Both the position numbers and the translations under genes were made by a program. Positions 56,933-64,000 of a DNA stretch of 64,000 nt are shown here, one piece after another; position 1 is the stretch's first letter; every line of letters begins with the position of its first letter. The DNA comes from Pseudonocardiaceae bacterium. GTDB lineage: Bacteria; Actinomycetota; Actinomycetes; Mycobacteriales; Pseudonocardiaceae. The notes below the pieces were generated by a model. It did not search any database and had not been told where the DNA came from. It saw nothing but the letters and a program-made list of their open reading frames with translations. The stretch covers positions 1 to 64,000 of the forward strand of contig WHTH01000016.1 in the NCBI GenBank assembly GCA_009377865.1, given 5' to 3'.

Positions 56933-56980
56933 CGTGAAGGGCACTTCGCGGCGCCGGGCGCAGTGAAGGTGCCCTTCACG
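56933..56980. terminator. Large hairpin containing dispersed repeat copy 2
   Basis: A perfect 12-bp inverted repeat (CGTGAAGGGCAC and its complement) spans 56933-56980. The inner part 56956-56979 is the exact second copy of the 24-base repeat at 48475. It lies between the end of the MBL gene and the MoxR start on the minus strand, so it can terminate the MBL operon. Confidence 0.7.
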
Positions 56981-56989
56981 GCGAGTCGC

Positions 56990-57940
56990 TCATGGCTGGG
57001 GTGCGGCGAGTACGCGGCTCTCCCCGATCGCGAGGTCCCACAGCTGCGCCCGGTCGTGTCCGCCGGCGGCCCAGGCGGTGCGGGTGCGGTGCAGCGGCTC
57101 AAGCACGGGCTCGGGGGACAGCTGGAAGGCGCCCCAGTGCATCGGCACCATCGCGGCAGCACCGAGATCGCTGACCGCCGCCACCGCCTCCTCCGGGTCG
57201 GTGTGCACCTCCCTGGTGAACCAGCGCGGTTCGTACCCGCCGACCTGCAGCATCGCGACGTCGATGCCGGGATAACGAGCCCCGATCCGGGAGAAGAACG
57301 GGCCGTAGGCGCTGTCCCCGCCGTGGTAGAAGCGCAATCCGGTGTCGGTGGTGAGCACCCAGCCGCCCCACAGCGTCGCGCAGGTGTCGAACAGCCCGCG
57401 CCGGCTCCAGTGGTGTGCGGGGACCAGGTCGACGGTCAGCTCACCCATCGCCACGGATTCCCACCAGTCCAGCTCGGTGACCGCGGTGAAGCCGCGGCGG
57501 CGAAACCAGCGTCCGAGCCCGCCCGGCACCACGACCCGCGTGTCGCGCGGCAACCTGCGCACCGTCGGCGCATCGAGGTGATCGTAGTGGTTGTGGCTGA
57601 TCAACAACACATCCACCGGCGGCAGCGGATCGATGCCCGGCGGGGTCAGCCGCCGGCCCGCGCCGGGAACCCGCGGCGAGAGCACCGGGTCCACCAGCAC
57701 GGTCACACCACCGGTCCGCAGCAGGAACGACGCGTGCCCGATCCAGCTGATCGACGCCGCACCGGGCGCCAGCGCTGGCAGTGCAGCCGGTCGCACGGGG
57801 ATGCGGTCGGTGCCGGCGGTACTGCCGCGGAAACCGCCCCTGCGAAGCATCCGGAGCGCATCAAGGAGCCCGGGGGGCCGCCCGGTCAGTCGCGAGGCGA
57901 AGGATCGGGGCCACTGCCGGGTGCCGGTAGCGTGGGCCAT
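56990..57940 (-). CDS. MBL-fold metallo-hydrolase (UlaG / NAPE-PLD type)
   Basis: A 316-residue metallo-beta-lactamase-fold enzyme. Key motifs: ASISWIGHASFLLRTGGVTV, VLLISHNHYDHLDAPTVRRL (the HxHxDH zinc site), LVPAHHWSRRGLFD, YHGGDSAYGPFFSRIG and PMHWGAFQLSPEP. Substrate is unknown; relatives act on phosphodiester or lactone bonds. The ATG at 57940 follows the SCO1664 gene by one base. Confidence 0.88.
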   Translation of the reverse strand: MAHATGTRQWPRSFASRLTGRPPGLLDALRMLRRGGFRGSTAGTDRIPVRPAALPALAPGAASISWIGHASFLLRTGGVTVLVDPVLSPRVPGAGRRLTPPGIDPLPPVDVLLISHNHYDHLDAPTVRRLPRDTRVVVPGGLGRWFRRRGFTAVTELDWWESVAMGELTVDLVPAHHWSRRGLFDTCATLWGGWVLTTDTGLRFYHGGDSAYGPFFSRIGARYPGIDVAMLQVGGYEPRWFTREVHTDPEEAVAAVSDLGAAAMVPMHWGAFQLSPEPVLEPLHRTRTAWAAGGHDRAQLWDLAIGESRVLAAPQP

Positions 57941-57941
57941 G

Positions 57942-58760
57942 TCAGAACGCGGGCCAGGGAATGGCGGGCCAGTCACCGTTCGGCGCGGGGAACATCTCGG
58001 TCTCGAGCAGCCGCTCGGTCCGGTCACGGACCGCCTGGATCTCCTTGCGGGTGAGGTGCTCGTCGAGCGCGTCGGCGAGGTCGCCGTCGAGTTCGGCCCG
58101 GACCCGGCGCAGCACCCCGAGGGTCTCCGCGGGCAGCGGTTCGCCGAGGAAGCCCCAGAGCACGGTGCGCAGCTTGTCCTCGTGGTTCAAGCAGATCCCG
58201 TGATCCACGCCGTAGGTCGCGCCGTCGGGCCCGCGCAGCACGTGACCACCCTTGCGGTCGGCGTTGTTGAGCAGCACGTCGAGCACGGCCATCCGGCGCA
58301 GCCAGTCGGTGTTGGCGTGGACCAGCAGCGCCGGCTCGCCGAACCGGTCGTGGGCGCGCAGCACGCGCCGCCAACCGGCGGGTACTCCGCCCACACCGAC
58401 GACGTCGACGAGCGCACGCTCATCGGCCACGTCCACCCAGAGCTGGACCATGCCCGGGCCCAGCGGACCGGGCCGCAGCACGGTGGGCGGGATCAGCGCC
58501 CAGCTGGTCGCCTCGGAGATCAGGAAGCTGGCCACTTCACGGCCGGCCAGGGTGCCGTCGGCGAAGTCCCACAGCGGGCGTTCACCCCTGATCGGCTTGT
58601 AGACACATTCCGCCTGCACTCCATCGTCGGAGATGGTCGCGAACAGGGTCGCGTTGGAAGCATCGACGATGCGGCCGGCGACGTCGATCCGTCCCCCGTG
58701 CAGCAGTGGCAACGCGGCCGGATCGGTCGGCAGCACTGGCGGGATTCGGTCAGCTGGCAT
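57942..58760 (-). CDS. SCO1664 family kinase-like protein
   Basis: A 272-residue member of the SCO1664 family, distantly related to phosphatidylinositol kinases. Landmarks: ECVYKPIRGERPLWDFADGT, WLRRMAVLDVLLNNADRKGG and YGVDHGICLNHEDKLRTVLW, carrying Lys, Asn and Asp positions of a kinase fold. Conserved with DUF3090 and a phosphatase near mshC. Function is unknown. Confidence 0.9.
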   Translation of the reverse strand: MPADRIPPVLPTDPAALPLLHGGRIDVAGRIVDASNATLFATISDDGVQAECVYKPIRGERPLWDFADGTLAGREVASFLISEATSWALIPPTVLRPGPLGPGMVQLWVDVADERALVDVVGVGGVPAGWRRVLRAHDRFGEPALLVHANTDWLRRMAVLDVLLNNADRKGGHVLRGPDGATYGVDHGICLNHEDKLRTVLWGFLGEPLPAETLGVLRRVRAELDGDLADALDEHLTRKEIQAVRDRTERLLETEMFPAPNGDWPAIPWPAF

Positions 58761-59316
58761 CGGAACGCCGGTAGCCGTTCTGCCGGGGGCAGATGTGTCC
58801 CTCGGGCTCCAGCGGCTCGGCGCACAGCGGGCAGGGCTTGCGTCCGGCGGAAACGACCCGCTCGGCGCGGGAGGTGAAGGCCCGCGCCTGCTCGGGCGAC
58901 AGGAACACCCGAACCGCGTCCGGGCCCTCCTCGGTGTCGTCGAGCACCACGGACTCGTCCACCTCCTCCTCTGTCACCGCGAGCAGTTCCACGACGATGG
59001 CCTTGGCTTCGGCGTCCCAGCCCAGCCCCATCGTCCCGACCCGGAACTCCTGCTCCACGGGCGTGCGTAGCGGCTCGGTGTCGGTATCCGCGTCCCCGGT
59101 CTCTGCGGGGACGTCGGCACCGAACCGGCGCGCGACCTCGTCGAGAAGTGCGGCGAGCCGCTCGGCGAGCACTGAGACCTGCTCCTTCTCCAGCATGACG
59201 CTGACGACCTTGGCTTCCTCGATCGCCTGCAGGTAGAAGGTGCGCTCGCCCGGCTCCCCGACAGTGCCGGCGACAAACCGGGCGGGGGTGCGGAACACGT
59301 GGATGACCCGAGACAT
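58750..59316 (-). CDS. DUF3090 family protein
   Basis: A 188-residue protein (MSRVIHVFRTPARFVAGTVG, ERTFYLQAIEEAKVVSVMLE) with a C-terminal zinc-ribbon-like segment (KPCPLCAEPLEPEGHICPRQ). It overlaps the SCO1664 start by 11 bases. Function is unknown. It is always found with the flanking genes. Confidence 0.92.
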   Translation of the reverse strand: MSRVIHVFRTPARFVAGTVGEPGERTFYLQAIEEAKVVSVMLEKEQVSVLAERLAALLDEVARRFGADVPAETGDADTDTEPLRTPVEQEFRVGTMGLGWDAEAKAIVVELLAVTEEEVDESVVLDDTEEGPDAVRVFLSPEQARAFTSRAERVVSAGRKPCPLCAEPLEPEGHICPRQNGYRRSDAS

Positions 59317-59404
59317 GGCAACCCCGACACTAGAACACACGGCACTGGTCGGCACGACCCGTCCCGGGGGTCCGCGGTTTCGGGCACCGGCTGGGTGATC
59401 GTCG

Positions 59405-60118
59405 TCATGGCCTGCCGGTCGAACCACCGACAGTGGCATCCGACGATGCTCCCTTGCGCCGACGCCCCCGGCGCTTGGGCGGTATCAGCCCGCCGACGTC
59501 TCCGCCGGTGTCGTTGACCCGACCGACGAAGGGACGCGTGTCGGTGTAGCTGATCACGCTGATGGAGCAGGGCTCGACGACGATGCGCTGGAAACCGTCC
59601 AGGTGCAGCCCCAGCGCGTCGGCCAGCACCGCCTTGATGACGTCCCCGTGCGAGCACGCCAGCCACACCACCTGCGCGCCGTGCTCCGCGACCAGCTTGG
59701 CGTCCCATTCACGCACCGCGGCGACCGCGCGGGCCTGCATCGCGGCCAGCCCCTCGCCGCCGGGGAACACCGCCGCGGAGGGATGTTCCTGCACGACCTT
59801 CCACAGCGGTTCCTTGCCCAGCTTCTTGATCTCGCGACCGGTCCACTCGCCGTAATCGACCTCGACGAAGCGGTCGTCGAGGGACGCCTCCAGCTCCCGG
59901 GATGCGACCAGGGGGGCGAGGCTCTCCCGGCAGCGCTGCAACGGGGAGCTGACCGCCGCGGCCAGCGGTACGGGTGTCAGCCGACCGGCCAGCGCCTCGG
60001 CCTGCTGCCGGCCCTGCTCGTCGAGTGCCACGCCCGGACTGCGACCCGCGAGCACGCCCGCGGTGTTCGCCGAGGACCGGCCGTGCCGCAGCAGTATGAG
60101 AGTGCCCACAGACTGCAA
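59405..60118 (-). CDS. Histidine phosphatase family protein (MSMEG_4193 type)
   Basis: A 237-residue phosphoglycerate-mutase-like phosphatase. The phospho-accepting His is in TLILLRHGRSSANTAGVLAG, the second His in VVWLACSHGDVIKAVLADAL. A basic C-tail is present. Substrate is unknown. GTG at 60109 is an alternative start to TTG at 60118. Confidence 0.9.
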   Translation of the reverse strand: MQSVGTLILLRHGRSSANTAGVLAGRSPGVALDEQGRQQAEALAGRLTPVPLAAAVSSPLQRCRESLAPLVASRELEASLDDRFVEVDYGEWTGREIKKLGKEPLWKVVQEHPSAAVFPGGEGLAAMQARAVAAVREWDAKLVAEHGAQVVWLACSHGDVIKAVLADALGLHLDGFQRIVVEPCSISVISYTDTRPFVGRVNDTGGDVGGLIPPKRRGRRRKGASSDATVGGSTGRP

Positions 60119-60127
60119 CTCTAGGTG

Positions 60128-60961
60128 TCAGGTCGCGGTGATCGTTCCGGTGGCCAGTAGTGCGACGATGACGATGCCCAGCGCGACCCGGTACCACACG
60201 AACAGGTAGACGCTGTGGTGTTCGACGTAGCGCAGGAGCCACGCGATCGCCGCATAGCCCACCGCGAAGGCGATCAGCGTGGCCACCACCATCTGCGACG
60301 GGCTGGGCTGCGCTCCCGGGCCGCCGGTGGCGAAGACGTCCGGGATCTGGAACAGTCCCGCCGCCACCACGGCCGGAATCGCCAGCAGGAACGAGTAGCG
60401 CACCGCCGCCGGCCGGGTCAGCCCGAGCGCGAGCCCCGCTGTGATCGTCCCCCCGGAGCGCGACACGCCGGGAACCAGCGCCAACGCCTGCGCGAAGCCC
60501 ATCAGCACACCGTCGCGCACCGACAGCTGCCGCAACGGCCGTCGCTGCCGGCCGTAGTACTCGGCCGCGCCCAGCAGCAGCCCGAACCCGATCAGCGTGG
60601 TCGCGATGAGCCACAGGTTGCGCCCGGTGGTCTGGATGGCGTCCTCGAACAGGAATCCGAGTACCCCGATCGGGATGGTGCCGACGATCACCAGCCACGC
60701 GATCCGGTAGTCCGGGGTGGCCCGGACCGCCGCGGAGCCGAAGCCGCGGAACCAGGTGGCCACCAGGTGACCGATGTCACGGGCGAAGTAGAGCAGCACG
60801 GCCGCCTCGGTGCCCAGCTGCGTGACCGCCGTGAAGGCCGCACCCGCATCCGAGCCGAAGAACACCGCCGACACGACTCGCAGGTGGCCCGAGGAGGAGA
60901 TCGGCAGGAACTCCGTCAGGCCCTGTACGAGACCGAGGACCAGCACCTCCAACCAGCTCAC
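60128..60961 (-). CDS. uppP: Undecaprenyl-diphosphatase UppP
   Basis: UppP recycles undecaprenyl pyrophosphate for cell-wall synthesis. A 277-residue membrane protein with [14 protein letters not shown] and [20 protein letters not shown], the two catalytic signatures. Multiple membrane helices are present. GTG start. Contiguous with the phosphatase gene. Confidence 0.96.
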   Translation of the reverse strand: MSWLEVLVLGLVQGLTEFLPISSSGHLRVVSAVFFGSDAGAAFTAVTQLGTEAAVLLYFARDIGHLVATWFRGFGSAAVRATPDYRIAWLVIVGTIPIGVLGFLFEDAIQTTGRNLWLIATTLIGFGLLLGAAEYYGRQRRPLRQLSVRDGVLMGFAQALALVPGVSRSGGTITAGLALGLTRPAAVRYSFLLAIPAVVAAGLFQIPDVFATGGPGAQPSPSQMVVATLIAFAVGYAAIAWLLRYVEHHSVYLFVWYRVALGIVIVALLATGTITAT

Positions 60962-61047
60962 GCGCGGACCCTATGCGGCTGGTTTTCCCATCGGTGGCGT
61001 CGGGTGCCGGGAGACCGGTGGACACTCACGGGCTAGCCTGCACGCCC

Positions 61048-62010
61048 ATGCAGCAGCGTCTCCTCGGTCGCAGCGGGCTGCGGGTCTCCCGGCTGGCGCT
61101 GGGCACCATGAGCTGGGGTCAGGACACCGACGCCGACGAGGCCGCGACGCAGCTGGTGGCATTCGTCGAGGCCGGCGGGACGCTGGTGGACACGGCGGAC
61201 GTTTACTGCGACGGAGAGGCCGAGCGGGTCCTGGGGTCGCTGCTCGCCGACGTGATCCCCCGCGACGAGGTGGTGGTCGCCACCAAGGCGGTGGCACGCC
61301 GCGACGACGGGCCCTTCGGTGGTGGGGCTTCCCGCGGTGCACTGCTCACCGCGCTGGAGGGGTCGCTGCGTCGGCTGGGCACCGACCACCTCGACCTCTG
61401 GCAGTTGCACGCCTGGGACCCGGCCGTGCCGCTCGAGGAGACGCTGTCCGCGGTCACCGACGCGGTGCGCTCCGGCAAGGTGCGCTACGCCGGGGTGTCG
61501 AACTACACCGGGTGGCAGCTGGCCACCGCCGTGGCGACCGCTGACGTCCCGCTGATCTCGGTGCAGGCCGAGTACTCGCTGCTGGAACGGGGGATCGAGC
61601 GGGAGCTCGCCCCGGCGGCCGCGCACCACCGCGTCGGTCTGCTGCCCTGGGCGCCGCTGGCCCGCGGCGTACTGACCGGCAAGTACCGCAACGGGACGCC
61701 GGCCGACTCCCGCGCCGCCACCGCCCACCTGGCCCGCTACGTCGAGCATCACCGCACCGACCGGGCCGCCCGCATCGTGCAGGCGGTGGTCACCGCCGCC
61801 GACGGGCTGGGCACCTCCCCGCTCGAGGTGGCACTCGCCTGGGTGCGGGACCGCCCCGGTGTGGTCGCGCCCGTCATCGGGGCCCGCGACACCGCGCAGC
61901 TGGCCGGCTTGCTCGCCGCGGAGGAGGTCGAGCTGGCGCCGGCGATCCGGGCCGCGCTCGACGACGTCAGCGACGTCGAGCTGGGGTACCCGGAGCGTCC
62001 ACTGGGCTGA
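61048..62010 (+). CDS. Aldo/keto reductase
   Basis: A 320-residue NADPH-dependent oxidoreductase. The catalytic tetrad can be placed: Asp in TLVDTADVYC and the nearby Tyr, Lys in EVVVATKAVA, His in LDLWQLHAWD. GVSNYTGWQLATA and VAPVIGARDTAQLAGLLAA form the cofactor site. It is divergent from uppP. Confidence 0.93.
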   Translation: MQQRLLGRSGLRVSRLALGTMSWGQDTDADEAATQLVAFVEAGGTLVDTADVYCDGEAERVLGSLLADVIPRDEVVVATKAVARRDDGPFGGGASRGALLTALEGSLRRLGTDHLDLWQLHAWDPAVPLEETLSAVTDAVRSGKVRYAGVSNYTGWQLATAVATADVPLISVQAEYSLLERGIERELAPAAAHHRVGLLPWAPLARGVLTGKYRNGTPADSRAATAHLARYVEHHRTDRAARIVQAVVTAADGLGTSPLEVALAWVRDRPGVVAPVIGARDTAQLAGLLAAEEVELAPAIRAALDDVSDVELGYPERPLG

Positions 62011-62027
62011 TGCCCGTGACGGCGCGC

Positions 62028-62294
62028 CTACGGCGCAGCGGCGAGTGCCATGTCCTCGACCAGTGCCCGCGCGCTGCGCTCGTCGTCGAGGTCCACATCT
62101 CGCGAGGTGCGTTCCGTGACGAGCTCGACGTCGGTGCTGTCGGGTACCGGCTGCCGGGCATCGAGGCGGTAGATCTCCAGCCGCACCGTGCCCTCGGACG
62201 CCCTGACCGCGAACTCCCGGCCATCTGCGAGCCTGCCGTAGCCGTGCATGTGGTTACCCGTGACCAGGTGCACCACCGTGACCGAGCCGCGCAT
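62028..62294 (-). CDS. Small protein of unknown function
   Basis: An 88-residue soluble protein starting MRGSVTVVHLVTGNHMHGYG, with an acidic C-terminus. A GGAGGAGG tract immediately precedes the ATG at 62294, though with short spacing; an alternative start lies at 62387. No family recognised. Confidence 0.55.
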   Translation of the reverse strand: MRGSVTVVHLVTGNHMHGYGRLADGREFAVRASEGTVRLEIYRLDARQPVPDSTDVELVTERTSRDVDLDDERSARALVEDMALAAAP

Positions 62295-62467
62295 GCCTCC
62301 TCCAGTCGGGCCGGTTCCGGCCGACCCGAAGACCACGGTAAGTGAGGGTGTCGGTTGCGGCTCGGCGCGGCAGGTGATCTCGCTCACAACACAGGGGATG
62401 ACCGGAGGCCCGATCTGAGGGATGCTGAGGGGTCAGACCGGCGAGCGCAACCGGAGGAGGAGGCCGA

Positions 62468-63475
62468 GTGTCGACCGTTGCACGGCGCACCGCGCTGACG
62501 GGTGCGCTCGCGGTCGTCGCGCTCGCGGGGTGTTCGGGCCCGCGCGAACTCCCGACGGTGCCGGTGGCCGGACCGGCGCAGGCGCCCCCCGTCGGGGCCG
62601 CGCCGGCTGGGAACCGGCTCGATATCGGCTCGCCGGTTTCGGCACTGATCGTCGATCCTGAGACCGGGATCCTCGTGATGACGGTATCGGGCCCGGAGCG
62701 GCTGATGCTGTTCGACACCGGCGATCTTCGTCGGCCGCCGCGGGAGATCGCGCTGCCCGGCCCGGCATCCGATCTCACGCTGGCGCGCCCGGGCGGCCCG
62801 CTGCTCGTGGCGGTCCCCCGGCCCGGTGCGCTGCTGCGGATCGACCTGCCCGACGGCACGGTGAACCGCACCGACCTCGACGGCGAGGTCCGCAGCGCGG
62901 CGGTGGCCGGCGACCGGACTGTGGTCGCGCTCGGTGATCGGGTTGCCGTCCTGGATGCGAGCCCCCGGATCGTGGCAACGGTGCCCGGCTTCGTGGCCGC
63001 GGCGAGGGTCGTGCCGATGGGCACCTCGGTACTCGTACTCGATCGGGCCCAGACATCGCTGACCGTCGTCGACCCGGTCGCTGCCGACAAGGGTCTGGCC
63101 CTGCGAGCGGGTGAGGGGGCGACGAGCGCGGTCGGCGACCGGTTCGGACGGGCACTCGTGCTCGACACCCGAGGTGGTGAGCTGCTGGCCTTCGGGGGTC
63201 AGCCGCTGATCCTGCGGCAGCGCTACCCGGTGCCCGGAGCGCCGTACGGACTGACCTACGACCCGCAGCGCGACCTGGCGTGGGTCACGCTGACGGCTCG
63301 GAACCGAGTAGTGGGATACGACGTGGCTGGCGGCGAGCCGGTGGAGCGCTACCGCTTCGCCACCGTGCGCCAGCCCGATTCGGTGGCGGTGGACCCACGC
63401 AGCGGACGCGTGGTGGTGGGGTCGTCCTCCGGCGCCGGGGCGCAGGTGATCGACCCCGGGAGGGTGGTGCGGTAA
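62468..63475 (+). CDS. Secreted lipoprotein with beta-propeller repeats
   Basis: A 335-residue lipoprotein. The signal peptide ends in a lipobox (VVALAGC, Cys22), followed by a Pro-rich linker. YncE-like blades follow (VSALIVDPETGILVMTVSGP, YGLTYDPQRDLAWVTLTARN). It occupies the place of LppL in the mycobacterial order. The next gene overlaps its stop (TAATG). Confidence 0.85.
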   Translation: MSTVARRTALTGALAVVALAGCSGPRELPTVPVAGPAQAPPVGAAPAGNRLDIGSPVSALIVDPETGILVMTVSGPERLMLFDTGDLRRPPREIALPGPASDLTLARPGGPLLVAVPRPGALLRIDLPDGTVNRTDLDGEVRSAAVAGDRTVVALGDRVAVLDASPRIVATVPGFVAAARVVPMGTSVLVLDRAQTSLTVVDPVAADKGLALRAGEGATSAVGDRFGRALVLDTRGGELLAFGGQPLILRQRYPVPGAPYGLTYDPQRDLAWVTLTARNRVVGYDVAGGEPVERYRFATVRQPDSVAVDPRSGRVVVGSSSGAGAQVIDPGRVVR

Positions 63476-63693
63476 TGCAGGAGGCGCGTGAGGGCGAGGG
63501 CCCCGACTGGGAGTACCAGCCGCTGCGGCTGCCGGCAGAGTTGTCGCGGCGCAGCGCGACGACCCAGTTGGCCGTCCAGGCCGAGTTCGCTGGCTGGGAG
63601 CTGTCCCGGGTGCGGCTCTACTCCGACGGCACCCGCAGGGTCTGGCTGCGGCGCCGCCGCACCTCGGCGGCCCAGCCGGGCCTGTCGGTCTGA
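63475..63693 (+). CDS. DUF5703 family protein
   Basis: A 72-residue protein (WEYQPLRLPAELSRRSATTQ, WELSRVRLYSDGTRRVWLRR) typical of DUF5703, a small basic actinobacterial family of unknown function. Coupled to the lipoprotein gene by one base. Confidence 0.88.
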   Translation: MQEAREGEGPDWEYQPLRLPAELSRRSATTQLAVQAEFAGWELSRVRLYSDGTRRVWLRRRRTSAAQPGLSV

Positions 63694-63713
63694 CAACCCT
63701 GCTGTCAAGAGAC

Positions 63714-63747
63714 GCAGGGCCCGCACCGTGAGCGGTGCGGGCCCTGC
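63714..63747. terminator. Strong bidirectional terminator
   Basis: A perfect 14-bp inverted repeat (GCAGGGCCCGCACC and complement) with a 6-base loop sits between the converging DUF5703 and cold-shock genes. Confidence 0.9.
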
Positions 63748-63764
63748 GCTCGATCCGGGTCAGT

Positions 63765-63968
63765 TCAGACCGTGCGGATCTGGTCGGCCTGCGGGCCCTT
63801 GGGGCCCTGGGTGATCTCGAACTCCACCCGCTGGTTCTCCTCCAGCGTGCGGTAGCCGGTCGCCTGGATCGCCGAGAAGTGGGCGAACACGTCGGGGCCG
63901 CCACCATCCTGGGTGATGAAGCCGTAACCCTTCTCCGCGTTGAACCACTTGACCGTGCCGGTCGCCAT
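63765..63968 (-). CDS. Cold-shock protein (CspA family)
   Basis: A 67-residue single-stranded nucleic-acid-binding protein. RNP1 is KGYGFITQ and RNP2 VFAHFSAI, within [21 protein letters not shown] chaperone, often housekeeping rather than cold-induced in actinobacteria. AGGAGATGG ribosome site just before the ATG. Confidence 0.97.
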   Translation of the reverse strand: MATGTVKWFNAEKGYGFITQDGGGPDVFAHFSAIQATGYRTLEENQRVEFEITQGPKGPQADQIRTV

Positions 63969-64000
63969 CTTCCATCTCCTTCTCGGGCCGCCCTCGCGGC

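Overview
This window is high-GC actinobacterial DNA, most likely from the Pseudonocardiaceae or a close relative. It carries a complete Pup-proteasome locus, a mycothiol ligase (MshC), many GTG starts, and the accessory genes of an actinobacterial high-affinity (group 1h/5 type) [NiFe] hydrogenase. The order helY-tatC-tatA-pafC-pafB-pafA-prcA-prcB-pup-dop-arc-trmI-recB-hisG-hisE-metH-PAC2-mshC, followed after a gap by SCO1664-DUF3090-phosphatase-uppP-AKR-lipoprotein-DUF5703, is the usual actinobacterial backbone. The unusual content sits in insertions into this backbone.

Region 1 (1-15812) is the hydrogenase accessory and maturation cluster. It has a NifU/Rieske-like protein, DUF5947, DUF6084 and a third conserved protein, the maturation protease, a 34-residue DUF6893 peptide, hypC, hypD, hypE, and on the far side hypF (minus), hypA and hypB. 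Inside it lies a three-gene operon of two tandem ATP-grasp ligase paralogues and a CocE/NonD-type serine hydrolase, whose role is unknown.

Region 2 (15806-33920) holds a PspC protein, an M24 peptidase, a 5'-3' exonuclease, HelY, Tat translocase genes, the PafBC regulators and the whole Pup-proteasome system, with a VapBC toxin-antitoxin pair between pafA and pafB. Pup ends in Gly-Gly-Glu.

Region 3 (33917-39491) is an eroded zone and an accessory island. It contains a broken site-2 protease, RecB, a frameshifted thioesterase, a headless DUF5753 regulator, DUF397, a radical SAM enzyme with a C-terminal tail of nine Cys-X-Pro units, an AAA ATPase and an APH-like kinase. Parts of the island look less GC-rich and use the rare TTA codon.

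Region 4 (39529-46509) is housekeeping: hisG, hisE, metH, PAC2 and mshC. Region 5 (46680-56980) is the second variable zone: a PadR regulator, two decayed genes, a VWA protein, and a MoxR ATPase separated from that VWA protein by a glycine/sarcosine/betaine reductase operon (grdE-grdB-grdC-trx-grdA). Both grdB and grdA contain an in-frame TGA exactly where the families carry selenocysteine. A 17-nt hairpin sits 11 nt after the grdB TGA, as in the bacterial SECIS of E. coli fdhF. GrdE appears to lack the cysteine from which the family's cofactor is made, and no grdD is present. This Sec-dependent, Stickland-type reductase in an actinobacterial backbone is the strongest biological signal in the window.

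Region 6 (56990-64000) returns to the backbone: an MBL hydrolase, SCO1664, DUF3090, a histidine phosphatase, UppP, an aldo/keto reductase, a lipoprotein, DUF5703 and a cold-shock protein. At least six decayed genes, several with internal deletions, show that the accessory zones are losing genes.
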